From Thamnaconus septentrionalis (lineage: Eukaryota > Chordata > Actinopteri > Tetraodontiformes > Monacanthidae), in the NCBI GenBank assembly GCA_009823395.1, contig CM020501.1, forward strand, positions 14,927,861 through 14,991,860: a stretch of DNA of 64,000 bases. Direction: 5' to 3'. Below, in pieces: positions 1 through 61,810 of this stretch; within the stretch, counting starts at the first letter, position 1, and each line of letters begins with the position of its first letter. The notes beneath the pieces were generated by a model that was not told where the DNA came from, ran no database searches, and saw only the letters and a program-made list of their open reading frames with translations. Position numbers and translations under genes: made by a program.

Positions 1-10
1 TCACACTGAC

Positions 11-312
11 CGGTGCTCTCAATGACAGTGAAGTTCATCATCTTCGGAAAGACTTCCTTGATGCTATTGCACAGTTTGGTGATGACGACTCTGTAGGAAG
101 TGCCCTTGTTGCGTTGCCAGTCGAGTTCCTGCTGGGCTATTGCCTCAGGAATGGTGGGCACGTATTGCTGACAAAACACCAGAAACTCTCTGTTCTCCCC
201 ACCCTGAGGGACGGGAGGAACGTGTTTCTTTTTTTCTAGCCAATTTCTTTTTCACTCACCACTTTCAAAATCTGCTGGAGACTGGATTTTCTTTTTGAAT
301 CCAGACTAACCT
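11..312 (-). CDS. Partial unidentified gene, two exon-like blocks
   Basis: Two blocks read in one frame on the minus strand: 312-260 and 203-11. The upstream block has an acceptor (AACAG) at 313 and a donor (GTGAGT) at 259. The downstream block has an acceptor (CCCTCAG) at 204 and a donor-like GTCAGT at 10. Both phases agree at the join (phase 0). The combined peptide, about 80 residues, is hydrophilic at first (VSLDSKRKSSLQQILKV) and continues with GGENREFLVFCQQYVPT and a segment containing KLCNSIKEVFPKM. It lacks low-complexity sequence and has no stop. I do not recognise the family. The gene would be transcribed in the same direction as rasal3 and lie downstream of it, continuing past the left edge. 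It could instead be a decayed fragment, since no start exon is visible between 313 and about 1400. Confidence 0.4.
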
Positions 313-1406
313 CTGTTCAGATGATCCAGCAGGCATTGAGAGACCCCACCAAGTTTCTTGTGGGCTATTTCTCTGGGTTCACTTGGTGAGCGAAGAAGCA
401 AAGTCTGAGCACTGGCTGATATAAATGAGATTGAATTAAGTCATACAAAAGGACCACTATAGCCTCTGTTCCACTAAAATTAGCAGGATGTCACCATGTT
501 TTTGGATGCGGGACGTTGCGGAAGTGATCGGCATTGAGTCCCGTCTCCACGCACCAAACCCAGCGGTCACCCCCGCCGGCAAGCTGCACCCCCCGCGTCA
601 AGAGTAGTCAAGAGACACAACACCAGGACAATGCTCAACGACATTGTTCAAAGAGTACAATGTGTACGATCTTTTACACTGTTGAATAAAAATGAGAATA
701 AATCATTTGCATGTTCAACCCCTTATGTATTGCCTAAGTTTGTTATATGTGTGTTATGTGTACTGATGCAGGCGCCTAGTGTCCTTGTCTCACAGATAGG
801 AGACTGGGAAAGGCTTTTGTTTTGAGGAAGCCCTATCATCCCTGGGTCAGTCTAACCTACCCATGACCATTCTACAGTCTACAGTCCACATTTTATATAG
901 AGCAACTGTAAGGATAGAACCTTTTCAAATATACTATTTCTGCAAAAACCAGCCGATTCCAGTGTCGATCTCCAGTAACAAAAAAATAAATTTTTCACTG
1001 AGACAAAATCTACCAGTAATTGGCGAGTGTTAGTTTTGGTCCCTAGATGGACCTGCCTCTGACATAGAATTCTGCTACCATAGTTAAGACTTTTTTGTTT
1101 TCTTTTATTTATCCAAAGTTAGTTATAATAACACAATAAAACTATATACCCTATGTCTTTTATCAGTTCTGTCACATGCATGCAGGTCTCATGTTCGCGT
1201 CAAATGCTATTTGCATGTGTTTACTGAAGTTGCAGAGTATTTGCCTGCCATAGGATTGGTTGCTTCTTGCTATTTATACCAATGGAAGGGCAACTGTTCC
1301 AATGGATAGGAGCAGGCTCTCCAGAAGAAAGGAAGCACTCAAATTCTAGATGGGTTAATATGAACTTTTGCAATGATCTACTTCACTGACAGTGATACTT
1401 TAGGAC
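313..1406. other. Intergenic, between rasal3 3' end and left-edge exons
   Basis: Mostly AT-rich with no convincing exon. A GC-rich patch at about 495-605 stands out from its surroundings, but short reading frames on either strand there are interrupted. It may be a remnant of an older exon or transposon. Nothing else supported. Confidence 0.5.
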
Positions 1407-1412
1407 TTTATT
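1407..1412 (-). terminator. Candidate poly(A) signal of rasal3
   Basis: AATAAA read on the minus strand, about 280 bases downstream of the rasal3 stop codon. This is a typical 3' UTR distance. A second copy occurs near 1105. Placement is by motif only. Confidence 0.45.
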
Positions 1413-1692
1413 AATCATTTTATCAGGTTTACAAGCCAAACATCTGATGCTGAAACAGAGAATGACATTTAACTTCAGCTTCGGGTACAGTACACTGGCG
1501 GTGGCATCTGTAATGAATATGATCACAAAATAGATATTCAGCAAGTCTTAGATCTATGTTTTACCATGATCTCTGTATTTACACAATTATACTGTTATTG
1601 CAACCCCAAACAATACTATTTATACAGTTTCACTGCTGATGATGTGTGCCTTTTCTGGATTCTGCATGTTATTTTGTCCACTATTGCAGGCA

Positions 1693-10806
<9,114 letters not shown>

Positions 10807-12319
10807 CTTCAATTTTTTGTTTTTCAGAGCGTTTGACTGGGTTTTTGTTCCGTCTTCTGTCAGGATTACATCAGACAGAGCGCAAACACCAGTGGATGCG
10901 ACCTCACTCACTGCAGTTCGGATTCACCACTGTCGGAGGGTTTGTTGCCTGAGCAAAAATGTCTACTTGTCTGTTTTGGTTCTATCTCACCGCCTCTCTC
11001 GTTTCCTGTCTCACAGAGTCATTCGGCAACATGGTGTGTGCAGCTTCCTTCAGAGTGGTTCCCTCCGCAGTTGCTCACAGCTTTTCTCCTCCCTGGCTGC
11101 CAGCTTCCTCATCAACTGGTGCTGTGTATTCGCAGAAATTGTTCTTGTTCTTTTTTTTAATATCTGCATATCATTTCCCTACCTGCACTTGTTCCGCTCT
11201 GGGCTTAAGTGTGATTTTTTTTTTCTTCAAGTGCTCTTTTCTTTTTCTCCTCTGTTTTTTTCTCCCAAGATAGAAGAGCTTTGAAGAGCTCTAAAAAAAT
11301 AATAAAAAGAAATATGCTCACACATGCTGGTTTCAAAGTACTTGACATAGGCCCTTTGCATTTAGTTAGTTCAATGTGTTTGTGACATCCTGGTTGACTC
11401 AAATGGTACCTGACTGTATGAATGTGAGAATGTGGTTTAACATCCGCAGTACGTTAAACCGCTGCCTATCCAACCCTTCATCATTTAGTACTATTCATGA
11501 CAGTCCATCAGTGTTGACTGGACCAACTGCTTCTTAAGTTAATCTTAGTGTGACCAAGAACCATTTCTCGAACACTATAAGTGTAAGACTCCAGCAGACA
11601 AACACTGCCTGTCACTAGCATTTTCAATAAACGTGTGTTTACGTGATTGGGTGGCATAATCCAGTCGTTAGAACAGAGGCGGTTTGAGCTGTCTGCTGTT
11701 AAGATCAGTTTCCTGTTGATGTGAGACTGCACTTCCTATACTGAGATCTGTTTGACTTGCTCTGCAAACCACTTCCTGCCCTCATGCTGCTCTCTCTTTG
11801 TACACACCTGCAGGACATTTCTGTGGCCTACTAAGGTTGGATGTCACAACTTAATTCCAGCCATTGTCCAGTGGTGCAATTAAAAAGACTGCCAAGGAAG
11901 CATAATGTTGTTTTTTGCAATTTTTATAAATATTGTGATTGCTTTCATGCTTTCAAAATGCCTTTGCTCAACATTCTAGTTTGCTCTATGTCTGATTTGA
12001 GTCAATTATTCCTTTGTGAAGATTTATGAATGCTTCAACAAGAATGAACTGTTTACCGTTTCAGATCTGAGAATGCAAGTTTGTCTTATTTTGGTGGATT
12101 GTTTTCAATTTCATAGTCAAATAAACTTTGTACAGACCATTTCTATACTAACTACATGGATTTGTAGGATGTCTGCCCCAAACTTTTTTTTTTATTGCAA
12201 ACAAAGATGACGATTAAGAAAGAAAATTGCAGTTCAAAAAAATGTTTAGATATGTACAAGAAAATACTCGATAAGTAATTGACCTAACAGAAAAGCCGCT
12301 TCACGAAGCATTTTCTTTC

Positions 12320-12395
12320 TTTCTTTATTCATTCATTCATTCATTCATTCATTACTTAATTCATGAATTTCTTTCTTTCTTTCTTTCTTTATAAT
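12320..12395. repeat. Compound (TTTC)n / (ATTC)n simple repeat
   Basis: Short arrays of CTTT and ATTC side by side in the intergenic region. Confidence 0.9.
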
Positions 12396-13479
12396 TGTTG
12401 TGATGGTTCCTGCCCTGGCTTCTACAATCTGTTCTAGTTCAAGTCTTTCTCTCTAGAGGGCACTATACATCAATTTTTTCTTTTTACAAAAATCATTTTT
12501 TTTGCCTCTGAATCTATAAACGGCATATATTTGACAAAGAACACTTGAAACTGACACTGTTTCGTTGGATTCAGAGCAGTGATGACAAGAGATCTTCAAA
12601 AATAATACATTTGGTTTTTTTTTTGCTTTTTTTGGTTGTGTGTGTGCGACTGTTTGGAGGATAAGTAAGTGATAATATATTTAAAAACAGAAAAGGAAAG
12701 TTGAATTCACATTGATGATGACACGTTTTTTTTTATTGTCTCTTAACCTCTGAAAAGACATTTCTACAACAAAGGTGTATTTACTTACATTTCAACTTCC
12801 ATTAGACCTCTATGAAGTCACGCTCTTGCTATAATGTAACCTCTGTAATCAACATTTTTTTCTCTACAGCCAGACAATAAATTCATGTTTTCAGTGGGAG
12901 TTTGTTGCTCTATATTGTTAAGTGTGACGACATACCCCTGTGTTGGCTAACTCAGACAGCCTGGCCCTTTGGACAATCGCCTTAATGCTATCATCCAGTG
13001 CCATCGTTGCTAACCCTCTTACATAATTAGGATGCAAGTGTATTTAACTCTGAGAACCAAACAGAAGCTTAGAGGCCAAAGCAAAGTTCAAATTGTAATG
13101 TCTTTTGTCTGTTGTCTTGCAATGGTTGAATTTCTGTTTTATGAAGAAATACCCTTTTGTGAATAGCTCCCTTTTCAAAATTTACCACTGCAAAGGTCTT
13201 GTGCTTCACAGACCTACGCTCATGGGCTCATATATCGGCACCTGTAAAGGAACATGGTTATCGGATTCCAGTCTCTTCATTGTTTTCTTTAAGCAATTTA
13301 TGAAACAGAAGCTTCCCAAGAAAATAAAGCTTCTTCTGTGTTCCTCTAAAATATTTTCTTCTCATAAAAATTGTATTTGAGAAATAACACCCTGTTTTTA
13401 TCACTATTCTCTGTTTTGATTTTCAGGTCTTGACCTCATCTATTTTTTGTAAAGTTTCGTTTTAGCACAGCTAGCTACT

Positions 13480-13740
13480 TTATTCATCCCCTTCTGCCAA
13501 AATTCAGGTTTCCAGCAGCATACAGAGTATGCCATACACAACCAAGCACTCTTAGTCACCCTACATAATAAAAACGACAATAAAATGTAGATAAATAGTA
13601 ACTGATTAAATAATAAGTTTAAAAAACTGCTATAAGTACATTAAAGTGCACATTAACAAGATCCGTTGTGTAGTCTTATTGCCGCCAAAATGAATGATCT
13701 CCTGAACCTCTCAGTTCTGCAGTTTATCGGGAGCAGGTAT
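13480..13740 (-). mobile_element. LINE-like fragment
   Basis: Contains motifs seen in fish LINE 3' regions on the minus strand: a sentence like GGTTCAGGAGATCATTCATT near 13695, and a TTTATTCATCCCC tail complement near 13480. No coding capacity. The assignment is tentative. Confidence 0.35.
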
Positions 13741-14249
13741 CAGAGTAAAAAAGAAAGAAAGAAAGAAAAGGCAATTATAACCACACCAATATGCATCAAA
13801 TCATTTGCATAACACATACAAATAAACAGACAAAAACACCTAATTGGATAGATACCAGGCTTGACCATGCATCTACGAGGAAATAAGAAAATAACTTTGA
13901 CATGAATCCCAAAATGTTCTGTGCAGTTAAAGAGGCTGGAATACCCCTAATTTTAAAACAAAAGAAAGAAAGAAGAACGGATGCAAACATAAAGTGTCTT
14001 CCTAGAAACCGATGACTGAATACTTCTGTGACGTGAAGAGGGGAAAGAAAAATACCCCGACACGCAACATTCATGGCACAGCAATGGAATCATGACATCA
14101 ATCATGCTGCAGCAGCTGAATTGCTTTCGAAACTCATAAACCGCAAATAAGCTCAGCACATGACTTGATCAACGACTTGCATTCTTGAATAAACAGAGAA
14201 AAAAAGGGATGGCGTAATAAGACATTCGGACAGCAAGGTATCTCCTCGC

Positions 14250-14817
14250 GTGTTTGTCCTGTCCATTTCTTTTTACATTCGTTTTTACACTTACTAGAGA
14301 CCAGACTGGCCCGGGGAGGTGGGAAACAACTGGGCTCACTGAGAGCGAGAAGTGGGCGGAGCGACGGGAGAGACCGAGGGCCATATCTAGGCTGAGACCG
14401 CCCGGCAGAGGCGGAGGAGGAGTGCAGTCACTCGGTGTGGGAAGTCAGTCAGCCTCCTTCACCGGTGTTTCATCACACTCCAGGGAGATTCAAGCGTGGA
14501 CAGCCCGGGGATATCCATCACCACCACCACCACCATCATTATCACCTCTTTGACTGAGCGTGCAGGTCCGAGTGTAGGGGAGAACTGGCCGGCGGAGAGT
14601 TGCTTTCTCAACCCGGCTCCATGGCTGGCTAGTAAGGAGCGCAAGCTAGCCACCGTTAGCTTCCAAGGCTCCGGCTTTCACCCACCGCTCGAAACCCGGC
14701 CAAGTGACGAGCCAAGCGAGGGAATGGCAAAAATTTACTCGGAGAGCCATCTCATCTGAGGACGCAACGACAAACAGGGCGAAACCAAACCAGTTCGTTT
14801 AGTTCACCGAATCAGCG
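14250..14817 (+). promoter_or_regulatory. sec14l1: sec14l1 GC-rich promoter and non-coding exon 1
   Basis: GC content and CpG density rise sharply from about 14.28 to 15.1 kb. A strong donor (AGCG|GTAAGT) at 14817/14818 ends a candidate first exon. The next acceptor on the plus strand with a fitting start codon is at 16750, giving a short 5' UTR piece (16750-16776) before the sec14l1 ATG. The transcription start is not determined. The exon holds a (CAC/CAT) tract near 14520 and no long in-frame upstream coding sequence joined to the sec14l1 frame. Confidence 0.6.
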
Positions 14818-15454
14818 GTAAGTCCCGGCCATCGAGTTCATTGTTGAGTTGAGCGCGATGCGTAAAGTGGGAACGTTTTGACTTGCGGTCTCATTTAACA
14901 ACCCTTGCCGAAGCTAAGAAAGCTAAGAAAGCTCATCAAACCGGCGTGGCGAGAGTTGTTCATCACCGCTTCGATGTGATAACTAAAAAAAAGCGTTTTC
15001 CCCTCGTGCCTCGGTGGTAATCAGCGGGTTTATCATTTGAAGTTTGATCGTCCGGTTTTGAAATGCACGGCGCAATTCGCTGTCACGCGGACGTGTTAAA
15101 GGGACCCACAGACGCGACTGGACGCCGCAAGGAACCAAAATCGTTTCGGTAATAACGATGAAAACGGCACATATTACAGGACCTTGTTAGCCTTTGTAAT
15201 AATTTGTGGGATGGTCGACGAGCTGGAGATGTCAATCACTCGAGTGTGACAGGCAGTGCGGGTTTAGGGTCGCGGCATTGTTGTGCCTGCGACCCTATGT
15301 GAGCCGTGTGAGAGCAAGAAAACGTACAATATTGATAATAATTTGCTAGTTTAAACACTTACAGCCATTGAGGGTTTTTTTTTTCAAAGTACGTACGTTC
15401 ATCCTGACAGGCTGACAGGCACGAGTTACTGAAGCCCCAGCCACTAGATCAGCA

Positions 15455-15530
15455 GTGCTCCATCTAGAAGACAAGACCTTTATTGATCCCACAGTGGGGA
15501 AATTTGCAATTGATTCGGCAAATACATCGT
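15455..15530 (-). mobile_element. LINE 3' tail-like scrap
   Basis: CCTTTATTGATCCCACAGTG and GGGGAAATTTGCAATTG match, in reverse orientation, the common ending of fish non-LTR elements. Very short; tentative. Confidence 0.35.
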
Positions 15531-16410
15531 GGTGAAAAGACGTCACATTAAATGTACCTTGTTCAAGCGGCTCTCTTACTTGTGTATTTCTTTTAAAGCG
15601 ATGTAGTCCAGCCCTAGTGTGAAAACTAATAAACCTGAAGTCTCCTGATCAACACGCAGCTTCTCATAACTGTCCTGTCCTTGCGTTTCTTCAAAGTTGT
15701 TGACAGATCCACCAGCATGACGGTAATGATCACGTATAGTCGACACGTCTTGTCCTGGTAGAGTAGGCAACCTGTGTTTATGTCTCTGGAGTCTGTCCCT
15801 TGCCTTGTTGTTGTTGTTATTATTAGTCAGCCGCCTCTTCCTGATCCCTCCTGTAAGTAGAGCTGGGCTCTCCTTACGAGCCTACACCCATCCTTTGCAG
15901 CCAACGTTCCCAGCAACTGCATAGCGAGAGTTTAACAGGCATGTATCAGCCTGCTGCACACACACACACACACACACGAAACGTCAAGTTCCAAGTCACA
16001 CCGTGTACTTCCCTCGACTTGGGTCTGACGCGGCAGAACCTCTGGTAGCACCTGTGCATTAATTATCGAATAGACTGAGCAAAAGATTTCCGCCAGGCAC
16101 ATGTTTTTACTGTCCAGCCCACCGCGGGTCATGTGCTGTTCATCATGTGAATAATGTGACGATCCATCCATGGTTACCTGCAGTGTTGCCGTGTGTGCTG
16201 GTGAAACGAGCTTCTGTACAGACAGACTGTAGTCATGCCACTGGCCATTTTGCGGCAAAGAAAAGAAAACAACTGCGTTGCAGTGGTAAAGCTTCAATTT
16301 GATAAATGAGCGAATGGGAAAAGCTGCATTCATTGATCAGCCAGATTCTCGGTCACAGCTCTGGGGAGCTCCTCACTGCAGCCAATTACTACACAAGATT
16401 TCTAGCTCTT

Positions 16411-16413
<3 letters not shown>

Positions 16414-16489
<76 letters not shown>
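16414..16489. repeat. (CA)n microsatellite
   Basis: About 38 CA units, roughly 290 bp upstream of the first coding exon of sec14l1. Confidence 0.97.
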
Positions 16490-16492
<3 letters not shown>

Positions 16493-16776
16493 AGCAAGCA
16501 AATAAGCACCTGGCATCGCTGGAGCAGTGAGCCAAAATGCTCCAGCTCTTAATTACACGTTGGGTAGCCTACAAGTAAGTAATGCTGTCACTTTGTCACG
16601 CTGCACGGTTATTTTGTCCATGCCAAGAACGAATGACACGCACACCCACACAGCTCCGCTTTCTTTTGTCCTATCACGCATGCCTTTGATGGTGGCACAT
16701 TCTTCGTGTGATAATAAAAATGTTTTTTTTCCTTCTCGCCGTTGTTCAGGTTGTCGGTGTCACCGTGATCCCCATA

Positions 16777-44367
<27,591 letters not shown>

Positions 44368-45921
44368 ATCCGAAGACCAAGGACTTCGCTCCCAGCAACC
44401 GCCTCTTCCTACTGCCCCCTGGTGGTTCACGGACCAGCCCCCCACCCCCAACTTCCCTTCTCGTCCTTCCTCATGGTCTTTGGACTCTGTTCCTCTTGCA
44501 CAGCCAGTCTCTGCAAGACTGACGCATGCTTGCACAAACAGAAGACAAAGATTTAAAAAGACAAAAAACACTAAGGCAAAAAGAATTAACAGACTGTGTG
44601 TACAATTTAAAGGGCTGATTTTTGCACAAAGGTCATCAACTTTTTTTTTTTTTTTCTGTGTGTGCGCGCGCGTGTGTCTTCGGCATCTTGTTGCCGGGCG
44701 GCAATTTCAATCGGAACATTAACAGAATGTTTGTGTTGGGCGGCGAGGGGACGATGACGTCGAAGCGGAACGAAGCAATATTCTCCTCCCGAGAGACGCA
44801 GGAGCAGGACGTTAGACACTGGAGCCTCTGTTACATACTGTATATGCATCTACATCTGCACCCAGGCGGACGGAGGTGAGATGGCTTGTACCTCATCCTT
44901 TCTGCGATCGCTTAAGAGGACGATGAAAAAGAAGAAGAAGAAGAAAACAAAATCAACTGGATTCGCTGTTACAAACGCCACAGAAACAGACACGCACACA
45001 CGCACAAAACGTGGATGTTTGATGAAATGCAACAGTGTTTTGCCATAATGACCAGTAGGGCTTTGTCCAACCTGGTGACTTGTTTATGAGACGAGTGTGT
45101 GAGAGTGGTCGATGCCGCTCCGTGGTCGGCCCAGGTCGAAGACATGGAGGAGGGGGTGGGGATGGGGGTGGGGTCACTTCTGGGGTCTCCCACACCTGTA
45201 TCACATCTCATGGAGCGTTTCGTTATCCGACCCGGGTCCGACCGTCGGCCGAGTTCACCCACGAGAAGCAATAACAACCAAGTTTGACTTTCTACTGTGT
45301 GAATATTTATTTATCATGAAAATGTTTCGGGGGGGTGAGGGAGGAAGGGGGTTTAATGGGGGGTGGGAGGGGGTATGTTACAGGGGTTGAATGCAGGTGA
45401 TTTCTTTGGTCTCAGACTGGGAGACAGACGGACAAACTGAGCCAATTAACAGCTAATAATCTGTCGCACCATTATTATCATCACCATAGCGTTCATTTAC
45501 ACGGGAATTTGCACCCCCACCCCCACCCCCAGCCCTGTTTCGACTCCCTTGTCCCTGCTCTGAGTCCGCGCCATCGAGGACCTCGAGTCTGGAACGGCCT
45601 CCTCGCCACTGGCTTGTGAATGTGCTACTTAATGACTTGCAAGGCGGACGAGCAGAGGCGCCGTCCCTTCTCCACCTCCCCTCCTCCCCCTCCCCGCCCC
45701 ACCCCTCTGCTGCGCTATGCGTTTTGAGGATGAATGTTACTTTGTGATTATCAGCAGTAAACATATTGATACTGTAAACCCGGAGTTACGGCGTGTTGGC
45801 TTTTTCCATTGTGCTCAGCGATGGAAGTGAAGCAGCCTGGTGTGGATGCATGTGGTGACTGGCTTTTCCGAGTTTAGTATTTAAGTGATTAGAAATAGCC
45901 ATTTTTAAGGGGTCATGTGTC

Positions 45922-45927
45922 AATAAA
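45922..45927 (+). terminator. Candidate proximal poly(A) signal, sec14l1
   Basis: AATAAA in GTGTCAATAAACGCC, about 1.55 kb past the stop codon. Confidence 0.55.
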
Positions 45928-46823
45928 CGCCATTTTAGCCTTTGTAACTTTCACGATTATCAAGTCATTTAGAAGAGCAGCTGCGAGTTGAGCAAACATC
46001 TCTAAATGCGGCTTCCATCTGACACTTTTTTTTTTTTTTACAGTTTGTTTTGTCGTTTAGCATTAATATTTATCAATTTATCAATCAGAGCAAAAAGTCA
46101 GACAGACAACTGTTGTTTTGTTTTGTTTTGCTTTGTTTTTAAACCCTGCGTGGGTGTGTCACTCCTGTATATACTGGACCTGCATCTCGTTTTTCTTACA
46201 TGTTTTTAAACGGTAATGACAGGTCAAGGTTTAACTCGTGCTCACTGTATGCCGGTTTAGCTGCAATAACATGAAAGGCTTTACTGAGGAAAAAGGACCT
46301 TGGGGTTGTGGGCAGCGCAGTGCGCGCGGTGGCGTTCAAAGAGTGAATGTTTTTCAGACGGGCCTGTAAAATGTGCAGAGCACTCTCTCCCTGGCAGCCG
46401 GGTGCACCTGCACCTGCAGCCTCCTCTCACCTTTTTCAACGTAAACTTGCGTCTGTGTCTAAACTCCCCTCATTTCTTGTCTCTGTTTTGCTTTGACGTC
46501 TGTTTCTTTCAAGCTGAGTCTTTTTTTCCTCCTTTTCCACTCTGCTTGCGCCAGTGTTTGGAGTGCCAGAAAACACCCACTCTCTGCTCACTCTCCTGCC
46601 GTTGTGGCTTGAGCTTTAGAGTGTGGCCGTTTTTATTCGGGTCTCATGACTAACGAGGGCTATAACTGTCTTGTCTTTCACACATCTGTCTGTCCTTTCG
46701 CTTCCTTTTTCTGACATGGTTGCATATCTTCTCTCGACCTCCGGGTGGGAAAAATTATGTAAAAAAAAAAAAAGTAAATGTTTGAAGTAATGAGAGTATG
46801 ACGCCTTTACATTTTGGAATAAC

Positions 46824-46829
46824 ATTAAA
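46824..46829 (+). terminator. Candidate distal poly(A) signal, sec14l1
   Basis: ATTAAA in GGAATAACATTAAACTTG, followed within 45 bases by TGTTGTGTCTT and a long T tract, a typical downstream element. Confidence 0.45.
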
Positions 46830-46850
46830 CTTGAATTATGACAAGCTGCA

Positions 46851-47670
46851 GGCTGTTGTGTCTTATTTTTTTTTTTTTTTTTTACTGATGTGCTGAGCGC
46901 AAATTAATCTGTTGGCACTTTGTTTTATTTTGAATCTGATATTAAATTTTAACTTTCGAGCAGGATTTATGTGGGGGTGCCAGTGAGTTAATGGGAATAT
47001 AAAATTGACAAATTCACCACTGAAAATGTATTGGTGTTTCACAGATTATTTACACAGTCACATTAAAAGCTGTTCATCAATCGACTTAATAACATGAGTG
47101 ACTGTCGAAAAGGACAATGAAATCATATATATTTTTTAAAGGTCTTTGACGACTGTTATTTTAAAGCAGGTATAAAGCAGCAGATGAAAATATTTCATTG
47201 GCTAAATAAAGAAATGCAATTAAAACATCTTCTCTATTCTATAACTTTCAAATACGTGGGTATTAAATTCAAGGTTTAAATTCACATTATTTTCACAGAC
47301 AAAAAAAACAACATCCTTAATTTTTTCCCCCTTCAATTTAATTTATTTAGAAAAAGTGTAGCCAGAGTTGTTTGATTCAATATGATGGGCATGGTCTGTG
47401 CTGGCAATTGTAAACGGAGTGAAAATAATTTAACCTTAAATAGGAAAATTTAAAAATTGAAATAGAGCAACAATTAAAAAAAAGAAATAGCCGCAAGTTC
47501 TTTGAACGTTCTTGATGTTATTATAGCATTAATCCACCGGAGGGCGCAGCAATGTTTACTAGCAATGGACCGAGAAGGTACCGCCCCATGCTGATGACGT
47601 CAGAAGGCGGAAGCAAAACAGTGTGACAGGTAATGTCGCCGCAGCTCCTGCCAGTGGAAGCGAAGCAGAA
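46851..47670. other. Short intergenic gap sec14l1 - endov
   Basis: About 0.8 kb, AT-rich up to 47500, then higher GC towards the endov ATG (GACGTCAGAAGGCGGAAGC at about 47596). The promoter of endov is expected here; the TGACGTCA-like site at 47594-47601 is a possible CRE/ATF site. No TATA box was identified. Confidence 0.45.
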
Positions 47671-59840
<12,170 letters not shown>

Positions 59841-60639
59841 GTACGTCCAGGTCTCTGTTGAAGAGTCTAGTACTGCTGCAATGAAGCTCACCACACAACG
59901 TAAACCATTTCTAAATGTCCAGAAAAGGAGAGCAGAATCTTAAAGTGGTGTGCTGGTTTAAGTCTGTCCACAGACCAGCTGCAGTATGTAATGACTTTTA
60001 CATGAAGTAAAGAAATGTCAGAGGGGCAAAACAAATGAAATAATTCTCCATTACCTTTCAATGTGTGCGTGAGAGAGAGACAGAGACAGAGAGGGAGAGA
60101 CTGATTTATTCTGTTTGTGTGCATGAGTGACTGCAGTGGACATGTTAAAATTTGTAAGCCAGAGTCCTTGCGGCGTTACTAATGCTAATGTGTCTTTTGG
60201 AATATAAATGAAGCAGGGCTAAGCAGCTACAGGTCACAATGTACTTAAGGGACACGGAAAACTGGCTTTCATTAATATGCAAATACTCACTTTGATTCAA
60301 GCTGGAACCTCGGTGACCTGTTGAAAAACCGAAAAAACAAGTTATGTTCCTCAAGTTTAACGTTCCTCTCGAGCAAACATGGTTGTACCCTGAGGTGGGA
60401 CAAGCTGTCTTTTCCCTGCCAAAGGAGAGCAGGTTCCAGTAACTGGGATACTTTCATTTGGTGACCTTTTTTATATGTCCATGTAAAACAAACAAATATT
60501 TGCACACCTAGTTGTGTATGCCTGTGCCGCCCCTCTAATTAAGAATACACTTTTAACGTTAATGCTAAACCTGATGCTAACTGTGAAAATAAATGCAGTG
60601 AAAGCTCTGCTCTTGCTGCTCCGTCACGAAAACATAGAT

Positions 60640-61280
60640 TTAAATTCCGGGACGAATGAAGTTTGATCAATGGAAGACGTTCGGTATCGTGGCGGCGAAC
60701 CAACCTCTCTTGCGGAGAACCTGCCAGAAGCCCCCGCGGGTCTTTGTAGCAGTAGTGTAACCTGCTAATCCGATTCTCCGAGCCGAGTGTTTCCATCTCC
60801 TTCGAAAAGAGCGCGGTGCCGCGGGAGACCAATGTGTTACTTCGGCTCTGTGGCTGTGGAAACCTGATCTCACTGTTTACACGGAACACGCCGGTCACTT
60901 CATACATATGCAGTCTCTGTGCCGGCGACACATTTCCATCGGGTATCAGGTAGCATCAGCATTACGCGCATAAGCCTTGCGTTCAAGCCATTATCAGGCT
61001 CGGCTGCCACTTATGAAATTCTAGAACCCCTATTTTCCCGTCCACATGGACGTAATCGCCACTCTCCAGGTGCTCCAGGGGCGGGAGACACAGGACTGCG
61101 ATGCCTCGAGTCAGCGACGGATTCGGCGCTCATGCCGTCGGCGGGGGAATAAGCTGTGTAGCAACCGAAGAAACACGAGCCGTACTGGAATCAAACTTTA
61201 GTTCATTAGCCGTCTGGAAATGAGATTAACCACTGGCTGGTGTATAGAAGCTCGCCGGCGTGTGGCGGCGAAGGGCTGTG
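60640..61280. promoter_or_regulatory. CpG-rich block in endov intron 5
   Basis: CpG dinucleotides are frequent here (for example ATCGTGGCGGCGAACC, GCGCGGTGCCGCGGGAG, CTCGCCGGCGTGTGGCGGCG) compared with the AT-rich flanks. No ORF resembles a known protein on either strand. Either a promoter of an unannotated transcript or a relatively young mobile element. Confidence 0.3.
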
Positions 61281-61744
61281 ATGCAATTAGATGTCGCAAA
61301 GGGGTTGTAGGAAATCACAAAGGGTTCCGAGAAATGTCTCATCACTAGCGCGAGTTAAATAAGCCGTACTGGAGTGAAAATACTCTGTGTTGAGGTGGTT
61401 ACTTTTGATGACACACGTAAACAGATTTTTAATGGTTTTAACCGCTTCACTTTCTGCAAAATATAGATTAAAATTAAGCTAGTTTTGGTTCTAGTTCATT
61501 GTTGCCTTTATACTAAATTATATATTTTAATGTTAATTTATTGTTTCACTCCAGTATCCAGTGGCTCAGTCTAGTATGATTAATTATCCCCCTTAAGAAT
61601 AAACGGAAACCTGGAAACCATATTTAGCCCTCCATTTGCAGCCTCCAACAATGGCGCTTGGTTTTTGACTTCATTCTAAAAGTTTGTTTTAACTTGCATG
61701 TGTTCAGAAATAGGTGAGTGATAACCTGGGAGAGATTTCAGTGA

Positions 61745-61810
61745 AGCCGCAGTGCCCTTTGTGACATCACAGAGTGCTGATTTTGAGAGCTGTGTTTTAA
61801 CACAGACCCC
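61745..61810. repeat. Dispersed repeat, TGTGACATCACA core, copy 2
   Basis: GCAGTGCCCTTTGTGACATC followed by ACAGAGTGCTGATTTTGAG is similar to the segment at about 57330-57370. Confidence 0.5.

Larger units (their letters stand above)
10912..14249. other. Intergenic region between divergent rasal3 and sec14l1
   Basis: Holds the 5' flank of rasal3 and of sec14l1. No convincing exon seen on either strand. Contents: a pyrimidine-rich stretch at about 11140-11270, short ATTC/TTTC arrays at 12320-12395, and a LINE-like fragment at 13480-13740. Additional rasal3 5' UTR or a further 5' exon could lie near 10.9-11.3 kb; none could be fixed from sequence alone. Confidence 0.5.
44368..46850 (+). other. 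sec14l1: sec14l1 3' UTR
   Basis: No coding sequence follows the TAG at 44365-44367. The stretch is G-rich in places (45140-45180, 45325-45380) and C-rich in others (45510-45530, 45675-45710). Two candidate poly(A) signals follow at 45922 and 46824. The distal end is inferred from the T-rich tract at 46866-46883. Confidence 0.6.

Noticed and set aside
60539..60931. 130-codon minus-strand open frame in the CpG-rich block
   Set aside because: No recognisable domain; open frames are expected in GC-rich DNA. Kept only as a CpG-rich block.
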